Assembly: GCF_001945445.1 (NCBI RefSeq)
Contig: NZ_MSXW01000026.1
Coordinates: forward strand, 145,937 to 209,936
Source: Pseudomonas sp. PA27(2017)
GTDB lineage: Bacteria; Pseudomonadota; Gammaproteobacteria; Pseudomonadales; Pseudomonadaceae
DNA: 64,000 bases
Reading direction: 5' to 3'
Shown: piece after piece, positions 48,297-57,850 of the stretch
Numbering within the stretch: position 1 is the stretch's first letter
Layout of the letters: every line of letters begins with the position of its first letter
Made by a program: the position numbers and the translations under genes
Notes under the pieces: model-generated
What the model was told of the DNA's origin: nothing
Database searches by the model: none
What the model saw: the letters and a program-made list of their open reading frames with translations, nothing else

Positions 48297-48448
48297 TAAG
48301 GCAGAAGCAGACACTCAAACCAGCCTGTGGGAGCCCCGACCTCGGGGCGAAACGATTGCAGCCTGACTGCCTATTTCGGCGGTGCCTGAGCGATTCGCCG
48401 CGAGGTCGCGGCTCCCACAACGGTTCGGATAACGGCTGCTTCCGCCAC
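48297..48448. repeat. REP-pair (REPIN-like) element, copy 2
   Basis: Inverted REP units at 48327-48350 and 48395-48418 around the same 44-base core as copy 1 (aaacgattgcagcctgactg). Outer flanks match copy 1 from AAGGCAGAAGC to GGATAACGGC; the further outer ends are not conserved. It fills the 254-base gap between the NIPSNAP and DUF488 genes, where I see no gene. Confidence 0.88.
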
Positions 48449-48503
48449 GTTACAGTCACCACACGTGAAATTACGGCGACTGATCGCCAACAGTTTCCAA
48501 GCC

Positions 48504-48899
48504 CTACAGCTCGCCGGCGTAGCATACCGGTGAGCTGCTCGCGCCCCGCCGATCCAGTTCATCCTCGAGAAACGCCTGCAGCGCGCGAGCGTTGTTGCGT
48601 TCCCTGTCGCGGGCGGCGTAGAGCAACGTCACTCTGCCTGCACCGGCACGCGCCAGCAGGCCCTGCCAGTGTTCGGGGTGGGCCGCCAGTTCGCGGCGAT
48701 AGCCCTGGCTGAAGGCTTCGAACGCGTTGGCCCGGTGGCCGAACGCACGGCGCAACTCGGTCGATGGCGCCAGCTCGCGCAGCCACGCATCATGCTGCAG
48801 TCGATCCTTGCTCAACCCCCGCGGCCACAGCCGATCGACCAGCACCCGGTAGCCGTCAGCATCTTCGGTTGGCTCATAAACCCGCTTGCAGCAAATCAT
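48504..48899 (-). CDS. DUF488 domain protein
   Basis: 131 residues from ATG 48899, preceded by GGAGG; 24 upstream codons are open but overlap the divergent lipoprotein start. MICCKRVYEPTEDADGYRVL, DRLWPRGLSKDRLQHDAWL and VTLLYAARDRERNNARAL match the short DUF488 (YeaO-like) family. Function unknown. Confidence 0.88.
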   Translation of the reverse strand: MICCKRVYEPTEDADGYRVLVDRLWPRGLSKDRLQHDAWLRELAPSTELRRAFGHRANAFEAFSQGYRRELAAHPEHWQGLLARAGAGRVTLLYAARDRERNNARALQAFLEDELDRRGASSSPVCYAGEL

Positions 48900-48965
48900 T
48901 GCCGGGCCTCCTTGAGATTGCCCCACGGCCTCGGTAACGTGGCCGCTCGCCAGACGGAGAGCCCC

Positions 48966-49637
48966 ATGCACATCAGCCGTAAACTCCTAGTGTTCACCCT
49001 GCTGCCGCTGTTCGCCAGTTGCCAGGTGTACAAGAGCAAACCTGCGGATACGGAAAAAGCCCAGACGCGCCTGCAGGGCGAGCTGACTCGCGAAAACGGC
49101 CAGCTGTGGCTCAAGCCCTGCGAGGATCCGCGCCGCTTCGCGATTGCCGAAGGCACCACCACCATCACCCAGGATGCCAGCGAACTGCTGAGCGATGGCC
49201 ACTCGGTACTGTTCGCCGATCTGCGCGGGGTCATGGGCTCGACCCAGATCAGCGGCGCCGACGGCGCGATGCAGGTCGGCCGCGTGTACCGGCTGCAACC
49301 CGAGGGGCACGGCTGCGACGACCCCAACTTCAAACGCACCCTGGTACGCGCCGCCGGCCAGGAGCCGTTCTGGAGCGTGACGGTCAGTAATCAGGGCATG
49401 GTGCTCAGCGGCCCGGATCACGAGCCCGTAGCGCTGCCTTACATGGAAGAGCAACTGCCCGAGGGTCGCATCAACCTGACCAGCGAAGCCAACGGCGAGC
49501 GCGTGGAGCTGTGGCTCGCGCCACAACGCTGCGTGGACAGCATGAGCGGCGCGGTGCAGCACATGAGCGCCCAACTGCGCCTCAATGGCAAGCTGATGCG
49601 CGGCTGCGCCGCGTTTGGCGGCGCACGCAACGACTGA
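48966..49637 (+). CDS. Predicted lipoprotein, COG3650-like
   Basis: 223 residues. A lipoprotein signal (MHISRKLLVFTLLPLFASC, lipid-anchored Cys near residue 19) is followed by a domain with ARENG-like TRENGQLWLKPCEDPRRFAI and a C-terminal part containing GQEPFWSVTVSNQGMVLSGP, typical of COG3650 proteins that resemble META/HslJ-type stress lipoproteins. Two Cys pairs are likely. Outer-membrane location is inferred from the absence of Asp after Cys. Divergent from DUF488 by 66 bases. Confidence 0.82.
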   Translation: MHISRKLLVFTLLPLFASCQVYKSKPADTEKAQTRLQGELTRENGQLWLKPCEDPRRFAIAEGTTTITQDASELLSDGHSVLFADLRGVMGSTQISGADGAMQVGRVYRLQPEGHGCDDPNFKRTLVRAAGQEPFWSVTVSNQGMVLSGPDHEPVALPYMEEQLPEGRINLTSEANGERVELWLAPQRCVDSMSGAVQHMSAQLRLNGKLMRGCAAFGGARND

Positions 49638-49726
49638 ACAATGAGCAGGGATGCGCCAAAGGCAGCGCATCCTGTTAGATGCCTACCCGTGTTTTCTGGC
49701 TTGAAATCATCTCTTTGGAATGCAAA

Positions 49727-49924
49727 GTGGCGGGAGCGGCCGTTATCCGATCCATTGTGTGCCGCGACCTCGCGGCGAATCGCTCAGGCACCGCCGAAAT
49801 AGGCAGTCAGGCTGCAATCGTTTCGCCCCGAGGTCGGGGCTCCCACAGGTTGGTTTGAATGTCTGCTTCTGCCTTGTAGCAGCCTATGGATGTCGCTTAA
49901 AAAGACCGTGAACAGATCCTTAAA
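49727..49924. repeat. REP-pair (REPIN-like) element, copy 3 (opposite orientation)
   Basis: REP units at 49757-49778 (two bases short) and 49823-49846 around the same core in reverse. The right end GACCGTGAACAGATCCTTA is a diverged form of the outer end of copy 1. The element almost fills the 282-base gap and reaches the 3' end of the DUF1289 gene. Confidence 0.85.
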
Positions 49925-50111
49925 GCAAAATGCCCTTGTCGCGGGCCCGCTCGTGGCAAAGCTGCAGTACCTGACGGCGCTCGGCGTTTTCCATGCGGCT
50001 CCAGCGGGTGATCTCGTCGACGTTGCGCTGGCAACCGATGCAGATGTCTTCTTCATCCAGCGCACAGACATGTACGCAGGGCGAGGCGACCGGGCGTTCG
50101 AGGGTTTGCAT
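49920..50111 (-). CDS. DUF1289 domain protein
   Basis: 63 residues: SPCVHVCALDEEDICIGCQR, then VDEITRWSRMENAERRQVL, the standard DUF1289 pattern with four Cys that probably bind zinc or an iron-sulfur centre. Its ATG overlaps the stop of the gamma-carbonic-anhydrase gene (TGATG), so the two are co-translated. Function unknown. The 3' end abuts REP-pair copy 3. Confidence 0.9.
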   Translation of the reverse strand: MQTLERPVASPCVHVCALDEEDICIGCQRNVDEITRWSRMENAERRQVLQLCHERARDKGILL

Positions 50112-50635
50112 CAGTCGTCCTGCTCGGCCAGTTCGGCGGCGTAGCGCTTGGCGTTGTGCACGTAGTGGGCGGCGCCGGCTTCGAGCATCTTCTTCTGCGG
50201 TTCGGTGAGCTCACGCACCACCTTGCCCGGCGAGCCCACCACCAGCGAGCCATCGGGAATTTCCTTGCCCTCGGCGATCAGCGCGTTGGCGCCGATGATG
50301 CAGTGCTTGCCGATACGCGCACCGTTGAGCACCACGGCGTTGATGCCGATCAGGCTGTAATCGCCTACCGTGCAGCCATGCAACATGGCGTTGTGGCCAA
50401 CGGTCACGCCGGTACCCAGGGTGAGTGGCGAGCCGGGGTCGGTGTGCATCACCGCGCCGTCCTGCACGTTGCTGTTCTGGCCGATATGAATGAGTTCGTT
50501 GTCGCCACGCAGCACGGCGCCGAACCACACGCTGGCGCCCTCGTCCAGGCGCACGTTGCCGATCACCGTGGCGTTGGGGGCGATCCAGCTTTGTGGATGC
50601 TGTTCGACGCGGGCGTTGCCCAGGCAGTATTTCAT
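50111..50635 (-). CDS. Gamma-class carbonic anhydrase family protein (YrdA/PaaY-like)
   Basis: 174 residues from ATG 50635, the standard family start; 33 upstream codons overlap the NUDIX gene end. A left-handed beta helix of hexapeptide repeats carries [18 protein letters not shown] and the zinc-site His residues in [16 protein letters not shown]. Possible carbonic anhydrase or CoA-thioester role; activity is often undetected in this subgroup. Operon with DUF1289 downstream and NUDIX upstream. Confidence 0.92.
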   Translation of the reverse strand: MKYCLGNARVEQHPQSWIAPNATVIGNVRLDEGASVWFGAVLRGDNELIHIGQNSNVQDGAVMHTDPGSPLTLGTGVTVGHNAMLHGCTVGDYSLIGINAVVLNGARIGKHCIIGANALIAEGKEIPDGSLVVGSPGKVVRELTEPQKKMLEAGAAHYVHNAKRYAAELAEQDD

Positions 50636-50657
50636 GACGGGAGTCTCGCAGGCAGGT

Positions 50658-51260
50658 TCACTTGAGGTGAATGTAGTGCTCGGGGGGGCGGCGCATGTCG
50701 ATGTCAGCGTCGTAAACCAGGTTGACCAGCTCAACCAGCATGATCGCCGTCAGCCCCCAGATCTTGTATTCACCATAGCGATAGCTCGGCACGTACCAGC
50801 TTTGCCCGAGGTAATCGATGCGATGGGTGACTTCGCGAGGGTCGTCACGAAAGAACACCAGCGGCACCGAGAATACCGCGGCGATCTCGCCATCGTTGGC
50901 CTGGTAGTCGACGAAATCCGGTACCACGCCGACGTAGGGCGTGACCTGGATACCGTGCCTGGAAACCAGGGTACCCAGCGGCCCGACGATCTCCACCAGC
51001 CCGGGTGGCAGGCCGATTTCCTCCTCGGCTTCACGCAGGGCGGTTTCGATCAGATCACGGTCTTCCGGATCACGCCGGCCACCGGGAAACGCGACTTCGC
51101 CACCGTGGGTGGACAGGCCGCTGGCGCGCAGCGTGAGCACCACTTCGGGCTCGTCGCTGCGGGTGATGGGTACCAGCACCGCCGCTTCGGGAAAGCCCTC
51201 CTGGGTTTCCATGAAACGTGGGCTGTAACTACGAACGCGTTGGAGTAACTCGTCCAGCAT
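50658..51260 (-). CDS. NUDIX hydrolase, CoA pyrophosphatase type
   Basis: 200 residues from ATG 51260 (MLDELLQRV); ATGs at 51266 and 51275 are also in frame, GAGA is best spaced for 51260. The Nudix box ([10 protein letters not shown] followed by [13 protein letters not shown], about residues 65-90) has the full Gx5Ex7REUxEExGU pattern, and the [18 protein letters not shown] stretch before it is the CoA-pyrophosphatase signature. It hydrolyses CoA or derivatives to phosphopantetheine and 3',5'-ADP. 22 bases upstream of the gamma-carbonic-anhydrase gene. Confidence 0.92.
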   Translation of the reverse strand: MLDELLQRVRSYSPRFMETQEGFPEAAVLVPITRSDEPEVVLTLRASGLSTHGGEVAFPGGRRDPEDRDLIETALREAEEEIGLPPGLVEIVGPLGTLVSRHGIQVTPYVGVVPDFVDYQANDGEIAAVFSVPLVFFRDDPREVTHRIDYLGQSWYVPSYRYGEYKIWGLTAIMLVELVNLVYDADIDMRRPPEHYIHLK

Positions 51261-51328
51261 GGGCATTCTCGGCATTCTTCTGCGCCGGATAATGGCATGA
51301 AAAAAGCTCGGAACCCACCCTTCAACAC

Positions 51329-51406
51329 TGACGAAAAGCTCGCGAGCTAGGATCATGCGAGCCTGTTTTTAACGCAGCAGGGCCGACGCGCAGCAGCTTT
51401 TTCAAC
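51329..51406. repeat. Degenerate copy of palindromic element family A
   Basis: The stretch GCCTGTTTTTAACGCAGCAG ... CAGCTTTTTCAAC matches the right half of the 28360-28500 element, with a weaker match before it (CGAAAAGCTCGCGAGCT). Its right end contains the stop codon (51402-51404, minus strand) of the ABC permease gene. Confidence 0.65.
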
Positions 51407-52159
51407 TTTTCAGGCGATAGCCAGTTTTGAAAATCCACCCTACGGTCAGAATGCAGGCCAGCAGAAAGCCCAGGATCATGCCCAGGCTGACCATCACGTT
51501 GACGTCCGACACGCCGTAGAAGCTCCAGCGAAACGCGCTGATCAGGTACACCACCGGGTTGAACAGGGTCACCGTCTGCCATACCGGCGGCAGCATGCTG
51601 ATCGAGTAGAAGCTGCCGCCGAGAAAGGTCAACGGCGTGACGATCAGCGCCGGGACGATCTGCAGCTTTTCCCAGCCATCGGCCCACACGCCGATGATGA
51701 AGCCGAACAGGCTGAAGGTCAGCGCCGTGAGCACCAGGAAGGCCAGCATCCACAGCGGATGCAGAATCTCGAAATCGACGAAAAGCCGCGCCGTGGCGAG
51801 GATGATCAAACCGAGCACGATGGACTTGGTGGCCGCCGCGCCGACGTAACCGACGAGAATCTCCAGGTAGGAAATCGGCGCCGACAGCACTTCGTAGATG
51901 GTCCCCGAATACTTGGGCATGTAGATGCCGAACGAGGCGTTGGAAATGCTCTCGGTCAGCAGCGCCAGCATGATCAGGCCAGGAATGATGAAGGCGCCGT
52001 AGCTGACGCCGTGCACCTGGGTCATGCTCGAACCGATGGCCGAGCCGAACACCACGAAGTACAGCGAGGTGGTGATCACCGGGGTGGCGATGCTCTGCAG
52101 CAGGGTGCGCCAGGTGCGCGCCAACTCGAACAGGTAGATGGCGCGGATCGCGTAGAAAT

Positions 52160-52163
<4 letters not shown>
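51402..52163 (-). CDS. ABC-2 type exporter permease (YadH-like)
   Basis: 253-residue inner-membrane protein with six hydrophobic helices, including the ABC-2 pattern [18 protein letters not shown] (near residue 88-105) and [16 protein letters not shown] (near 178-193). Pairs with the ATPase encoded just upstream; the start ATG overlaps the ATPase stop (ATGA at 52160-52163). Substrate unknown. The C-terminus (TGYRLKS) ends exactly where a repeat of family A begins. Confidence 0.92.
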
Positions 52164-53086
<923 letters not shown>

Positions 53087-53333
53087 GGTACGCCTCGATC
53101 CTGAAAACAGCGGGCCATTGTAAAGAAATGTTGCCCTGCGCGCTGAGCCGCCTGACGACACTGCCTGTGCCGGTGCAAGATCGGCTGCCGCCTGCACGCA
53201 ATAGATGCCGGTCGCTCGCCCTGGCGAGCATGCTGCGATTGCGTGAATTCGGAACACGGGCACGACAACCGAGTCCGATACACGGCACACTCACCTACTT
53301 CACCGCGAACCCTTCACACACAAGGATCATGCA

Positions 53334-53645
53334 ATGGCTTTCAAACACCTGATTGGCGGCGCCGCTCTGCTCGCCCTGCTCGCCGGCTGCAGTTCGACCG
53401 ACACAGCACCCACCCAGGCGTCGAAACCCGCCAACAGCAACGGCAAATGCAGTGCCGAAGCCGCACAGAGCCTGCTCGGCCAGGTCGCCACCGCCGAAAT
53501 CGTCGAGCAGGCCCGCGAGCAGTCCGGCGCGCGCACCGCCCGCGTGCTGTCGCCCGGCGACATGGTGACCCTGGACTACGATTCGCAGCGCTTGAACATC
53601 GATATCACCGAAGCCGAAGTCATCGAACGTATCGCCTGCGGCTGA
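53334..53645 (+). CDS. Lipoprotein with inhibitor I78 domain
   Basis: 103 residues. Lipobox LLALLAGC (Cys near residue 19). The mature part, KCSAEAAQSLLGQVATAEIV, then SGARTARVLSPGDMVTLDYD and QRLNIDITEAEVIERIACG, matches the I78 peptidase-inhibitor family, with a likely disulfide between the two Cys. Periplasmic-face inhibitor of serine proteases is the family role. Stands alone before mdcR. Confidence 0.88.
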   Translation: MAFKHLIGGAALLALLAGCSSTDTAPTQASKPANSNGKCSAEAAQSLLGQVATAEIVEQAREQSGARTARVLSPGDMVTLDYDSQRLNIDITEAEVIERIACG

Positions 53646-53715
53646 TTCCCCACAGCGCGGTTCATCTGCGGCACAATCGGGCCACATCCATATCACCAGG
53701 GATTGGATCTGGCCC

Positions 53716-54633
53716 ATGCAGATCGATGAGGAATTGACGCTCAAGAAGCTGGAAATCTTCCTGGCGTTCATGCGCAGCGGCAACCTGGCGCGCGCGGCCA
53801 GCGAGCTGAACACCAGTAACGTCAGCGTGCACCGCGCCATCCACTCGTTGGAAAACGCGCTGCGCTGCCCACTGTTCAAGCACCAGGGGCGCAACCTGAT
53901 CCCGCTGGAAAGCGCCTACGTGCTGGAAGAAAAAGCCCAGAAGCTGATCCAGGACGCCGAGGAAATGGTGCGCCTGGCCCGCGAAGCAGCGGGGTTCGGG
54001 GCCGAGCGTTTCAAACTTGGCGCCCTCTATTCGCTGACGGTGAAAACCGTGCCGCAACTGATCATGGGCCTCAAGCTGCGGCGCAGCGAACTCAACATCG
54101 ACCTGATCCTCGGCTCCAACGTCGACCTGATGTACAAGCTCAAGAACATGGAGCTGGACGCCATTCTCATCGCTCTCGATGACAGCGTCAGCGATCCGGA
54201 CTGCGAACAGCTGCCGCTGTTTTCCGACGACATCTTTCTGGCAGCGCCCAACGACTCGCCCTTCGCCGAACACGCCGAGGTGGATTTGGCAGACCTCTGC
54301 GACGACACCTTCATTACCCTGACCCAGGGCTATGCGACCTTCCGCGATGGTGCGCGGGTCTTCGAACAAGCCGGCTTCGAGCCCAAGGTGGCGATGCAGG
54401 TGAAGGACATCTTCACCCTGCTCAGCATGGTCAGTTCCGGCGTCGGCTATGCGCTGTTGCCGGGGCGCGTGGCGGCGGTTTACGAAAACCGCATGAAATT
54501 GATCGCGCTACAGGCCAAGTACCAGGTGCAGCAGCATATTGGCGTGGTGTTTCTCAAGGCCAGGGAGCGCGATCCGAACCTGCTGGCGCTCCTGGCCGAA
54601 TGCCGGATGTACAGCCTGGGACAGACGGCCTGA
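53716..54633 (+). CDS. mdcR: LysR-family regulator of malonate use, MdcR
   Basis: 305 residues. HTH at about 8-68 (LKKLEIFLAFMRSGNLARAA, LNTSNVSVHRAIHSLENALRC), effector domain about 95-300. The gene stands convergent to the malonate carrier and next to mdcABCDEGH; its N-terminus matches MdcR proteins, which activate the operon in response to malonate. Ends in a strong hairpin before the convergent carrier gene. Confidence 0.85.
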   Translation: MQIDEELTLKKLEIFLAFMRSGNLARAASELNTSNVSVHRAIHSLENALRCPLFKHQGRNLIPLESAYVLEEKAQKLIQDAEEMVRLAREAAGFGAERFKLGALYSLTVKTVPQLIMGLKLRRSELNIDLILGSNVDLMYKLKNMELDAILIALDDSVSDPDCEQLPLFSDDIFLAAPNDSPFAEHAEVDLADLCDDTFITLTQGYATFRDGARVFEQAGFEPKVAMQVKDIFTLLSMVSSGVGYALLPGRVAAVYENRMKLIALQAKYQVQQHIGVVFLKARERDPNLLALLAECRMYSLGQTA

Positions 54634-54642
54634 TACGGGACG

Positions 54643-54680
54643 GCAGGTGACGACTCGCGGTCGTCACCTGCATCCGTTTT
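54643..54680 (+). terminator. Terminator between mdcR and the malonate carrier
   Basis: GCAGGTGACGAC, TCGCG, GTCGTCACCTGC: a perfect 12-bp stem, with TTTT nine bases further on. Convergent genes lie on both sides. Confidence 0.75.
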
Positions 54681-56025
54681 ACATCCAGCCCGGCACCACG
54701 AACAGCAGCCACGCCAGCAACGGGCCGAACGCCACCACCAGGCCGCTGTAGACGAGGAAGCGACGGAACAGGGCTTCGCGCTCTTCCTTCGCGGCCGACG
54801 CCACCACCAGCGCGCCGTTGGTGGAGAACGGGCTGACGTCCACCACGGTCGAGGAGATCGCCAGCGCGCAGATCACCCCTGCGGCGCTGAGCTGGCCCTG
54901 CATCAGGAACGGAACCGCCAGCGGGATGGTGGCACCCAGCACCGCTGCCGACGACGCGAAGGCAGAGACGATGCCGCCGACATAGCAGACCAGCAGCGCC
55001 CCCAGAAGCGGAATACCGATGGCGCTGACGCCGTGGCCGACGAAGTCGACCGCGCCGGCCTTCTGCAGCACGGCGACATAGGTCACCACGCCGCTGATCA
55101 GCAGCACCGTGGACCAGCTGATGCCGTCCACCGCACCCTTCTGCGCGGAAGGCGAGATGATCGCGATGGCGACTGCGACGGTGATCGCCACCAGGCCGAC
55201 GTTGAGGTCATACGCCAGTGCAGCGATTCCCAGGCCCAGCAGGCCAACCAGGGTGATCAGGTGATCGCGGTTGATGCGCACTTCGTCCAGCGCCTGCGGA
55301 TCATTGGACAAGGTGCCACCACCGGCGCTAACCACTGCACCATGGCCCTCGATGGCGAACTGGCGCGACGACGCCTGGACGCCGGCGATCAACGGTTCAT
55401 CGGCCACGGCACGTCCACGGCGAAGCAGTGCGATGCCGCCAAAGGCGAAGAAACAGATGAACGCCATCAGCAGGTTGAAACCGAGGCTGGTGAGGAATAC
55501 AGCCATTTCCGACACCTCCAGCCCGGCCTTCTGCACCACCTGATTGGTGATGCCGCCGTACACGCTGATCGGCGAGAAGCCGCCCGCCTGGGCGCCGTGG
55601 ATCACCAGCAGGCCCATCATCAGCGGGTTGATCTGATATTGCTTGGCGAAGCGCAGCGCCACCGGGCCGATGATCGCCACCGCCGCCGGGCCCAGTGCGC
55701 CGAATGCGGTGAGCACAGCAGTGACGATGAACATCACCCACGGAATGGCCACGATATGGCCGCGCACGGCCTTTACCGCCCAATGCACCAGCAGGTCGAT
55801 GGTGCCGTTTTTCTGGGCGATGGCGAACAGATAGGTGATGCCGACCAGGGTCAGGAACAGATCGGCAGGAAAGCCCGCCAGAACCTCCTTGCCCCCCATC
55901 CCGACCCAGATACCGCCGACGATGAAAGCCAATGCAAAACCGACGGCCCCCATGTTGATGGGCAGCGCCGTAGCCACGATGAACATGATCACCAGGCCGA
56001 TGATCGTTGCGATTTCCGGACTCAT
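54679..56025 (-). CDS. MatC-like malonate/dicarboxylate permease
   Basis: 448 residues with 11-12 membrane helices. The N-terminus (IATIIGLVIMFIVATALPINMGAVGFA) is the MatC_N-type domain, and GPAAVAIIGPVALRF and DVSPFSTNGALVVASA are re-entrant-loop-like motifs of the ArsB/SLC13-like superfamily. Rhizobial MatC carries malonate; placed after mdcH on the same strand and in the absence of mdcL and mdcM, it probably does so here. GGGAGGG precedes the ATG, which also overlaps the stop of a tiny upstream ORF. Confidence 0.87.
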   Translation of the reverse strand: MSPEIATIIGLVIMFIVATALPINMGAVGFALAFIVGGIWVGMGGKEVLAGFPADLFLTLVGITYLFAIAQKNGTIDLLVHWAVKAVRGHIVAIPWVMFIVTAVLTAFGALGPAAVAIIGPVALRFAKQYQINPLMMGLLVIHGAQAGGFSPISVYGGITNQVVQKAGLEVSEMAVFLTSLGFNLLMAFICFFAFGGIALLRRGRAVADEPLIAGVQASSRQFAIEGHGAVVSAGGGTLSNDPQALDEVRINRDHLITLVGLLGLGIAALAYDLNVGLVAITVAVAIAIISPSAQKGAVDGISWSTVLLISGVVTYVAVLQKAGAVDFVGHGVSAIGIPLLGALLVCYVGGIVSAFASSAAVLGATIPLAVPFLMQGQLSAAGVICALAISSTVVDVSPFSTNGALVVASAAKEEREALFRRFLVYSGLVVAFGPLLAWLLFVVPGWM

Positions 56026-56114
56026 ACGCCCTCCCGAGACACCTGGTTGATTTCATCAGATGGCGACACGCCATCGATGGGTGCTGCCTGGCCGTGCGCC
56101 GCTGCGTACGTCAT
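56022..56114 (-). CDS. Tiny ORF overlapping the MatC start (30 aa), doubtful
   Basis: 30 codons, starting MTYAAAHGQAAPIDGVS. The start overlaps the stop of the preceding tiny ORF and the stop overlaps the MatC ATG, both as ATGA. No similarity recognised and no ribosome site of its own; it may be a coupling ORF or chance. Confidence 0.3.
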   Translation of the reverse strand: MTYAAAHGQAAPIDGVSPSDEINQVSREGV

Positions 56115-56215
56115 GGGTGCACCTGGGCGATTGCCTTCAATGGCGCGGCGGCCAGTGGCCGGTTGAGGCCGGAACGGGTACGGGTGACGAGTGGAGTTCG
56201 TCGGTGGGTGATCAT
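56111..56215 (-). CDS. Tiny basic ORF with a good ribosome site (34 aa), doubtful
   Basis: 34 codons, starting MITHRRTPLVTRTRSG, with GAGGA eight bases before the ATG, the best ribosome site in the 251-base mdcH-MatC gap. Basic, no hydrophobic segment, no recognised family. It ends in an ATGA overlap with the next tiny ORF. Could be a leader that couples translation to the carrier gene. Confidence 0.35.
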   Translation of the reverse strand: MITHRRTPLVTRTRSGLNRPLAAAPLKAIAQVHP

Positions 56216-56276
56216 TGTTGTTATCCTCGTTGAGGCATCGAAGTTATTGATCTTGTGCTTCGGCAATCGGACGTCG

Positions 56277-57212
56277 TTATAGGCTCCGGTTCACCTCCTG
56301 ACGCAGCAGCGCCTCCAGGGTATCCAGGCGCGCGCCCTGCAAGGCGACGACCATTGCCGGCTCGAACACACGCCGGGCCAGACCACTGAGTACGCCGCCG
56401 GGCGGCAGTTCGAGGTGCAGCCGCACGCCTCGTTCGAACGCCGTTTGTAGAACGCCGGCCCAGTCCACGATCCGGCACATGTTGTTGGCCAGGTCGTCAC
56501 GCAGGGCCTCGGGCTCGCTCAGCAGCCGCGCAGTGCTGCCGCTCAGGTAGCGAACGGCAGGACGCCGCACTGCGACATCGGCGAACGCTTCGCCCAGCCT
56601 TGTCGCCGGTTCGGCGAGCAGTACGCAATGCGAGGGCACGCTGACCGCCAGAGGCTTCACCGCCCCTGCCCCGGCCGCCCGGGCGCGCCTGCCCACGGCC
56701 TGCATCGCCGTGTGGCTACCAGCGATCACCACCTGGTTTTCGGCATTGATGTTGGCCAGGAATACCGGCGACTGCGAGCCATTCACCTCGGCCAGCAAGC
56801 GCTCGATGGTATTCAGGTCGAGACCGAGAATCGCCGTCATGCCGTAGCCCTCGGGATACGCCTGCTGCATCAGTTGGCCACGCAGGGCCACCAACCGCAG
56901 CGCATCGGCGAAACTCAGTGCCTCGGCGACCACCGCTGCGGCATACGCGCCAATGGACAGGCCCGCCACGTAATCGGCCGACAGACCACGGGCCCTCAAC
57001 AGACGCGCACCTGCCACCCCGGCAATCAGCAGGCACAGCTGGACGGCGCGGGTGCCTTGCAACGCCTCGGCAGAATCCAGCTCGACAAGGGACTGGCCGA
57101 GCACGGCCTCGGCTTCCGCGAGGCACGCGGCAACGATGGGGTCAGCCGGCAAGCTGTGCAGCATGCCGGGCTGCTGGGCGCCTTGACCCGGAAAGGCCCA
57201 CAGCGCGCTCAT
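56277..57212 (-). CDS. mdcH: Malonate decarboxylase epsilon subunit, malonyl-CoA:ACP transacylase
   Basis: 311 residues from ATG 57212, overlapping the mdcG stop (ATGA). FabD-like fold: FPGQGAQQPGM at residues 6-16, active-site Ser in AGLSIGAYAAAV (near 88), His in SVPSHCVLL (near 193). It loads malonyl (or starts the acyl cycle) onto the 2'-(5''-phosphoribosyl)-3'-dephospho-CoA carried by MdcC. Last enzyme gene of the mdc operon. Confidence 0.94.
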   Translation of the reverse strand: MSALWAFPGQGAQQPGMLHSLPADPIVAACLAEAEAVLGQSLVELDSAEALQGTRAVQLCLLIAGVAGARLLRARGLSADYVAGLSIGAYAAAVVAEALSFADALRLVALRGQLMQQAYPEGYGMTAILGLDLNTIERLLAEVNGSQSPVFLANINAENQVVIAGSHTAMQAVGRRARAAGAGAVKPLAVSVPSHCVLLAEPATRLGEAFADVAVRRPAVRYLSGSTARLLSEPEALRDDLANNMCRIVDWAGVLQTAFERGVRLHLELPPGGVLSGLARRVFEPAMVVALQGARLDTLEALLRQEVNRSL

Positions 57213-57841
57213 GCCGCCACCTGCTGGCGTTGCCAAGGATCACTGACCAGCAGCGGACCGCTCTGGGTTTTCAGCAACACGCGCGACGCCTCGCCGGACC
57301 ATTCACGCAGCGCCACGGCGCCATAGGGTGTTTCCAGTTGCAGGTCGATACGCCCCGGCGCGCCGTCCAGCAAGTGGCACAGGGTACGGGCCCACCCCCG
57401 AGACAGAGGGTGGGGCGCGCGCAGCGACAGGTCGAGGTCGCTGTCCGGGTGCGCGGCAGCGATGCCGCTGGCCAACTCGAAGCCCAGGCTGCCGGTGACG
57501 CCCCAGGCCAGGCCCTGGGCATCGAAACGCGGCGCCAGTTGGCTCAGCGCCCGCAGCGCCGGCCAATGGGGCTGGGCATGACGGCGCCAGCGCCCGGCCA
57601 TGGCGACCGCCTGGGGGCTGACCAGACGACTGATATCGGTCAGGCGCATCCAGGCCGCATACCGTTGTTCACGCGCAGCGCCGCGTACGCCCACCGCGAC
57701 CCAGCCAGGCTCGGCCGGCGCACGACGCACCACCACCGGCACATGCCCGCCCAGAGCAGCGCGAGCCCAGGCCGGCGCCTCCTGGGGCAGGTGCTCGGGG
57801 CGCAGGCCCCAGAGCAGGTCATGTGGACGGGGACAATGCAT
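57209..57841 (-). CDS. mdcG: Phosphoribosyl-dephospho-CoA transferase (malonate decarboxylase holo-ACP synthase)
   Basis: 210 residues. Nucleotidyltransferase-like active site GSLGFELASG...HPDSDLDLSLRAP (about residues 118-142) with the metal-binding DSDLD. It attaches the triphosphoribosyl-dephospho-CoA made by MdcB to the Ser of apo-MdcC. Nine bases after mdcE; the stop overlaps the mdcH start. Confidence 0.93.
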   Translation of the reverse strand: MHCPRPHDLLWGLRPEHLPQEAPAWARAALGGHVPVVVRRAPAEPGWVAVGVRGAAREQRYAAWMRLTDISRLVSPQAVAMAGRWRRHAQPHWPALRALSQLAPRFDAQGLAWGVTGSLGFELASGIAAAHPDSDLDLSLRAPHPLSRGWARTLCHLLDGAPGRIDLQLETPYGAVALREWSGEASRVLLKTQSGPLLVSDPWQRQQVAA

Positions 57842-57850
57842 GATCGGCTC

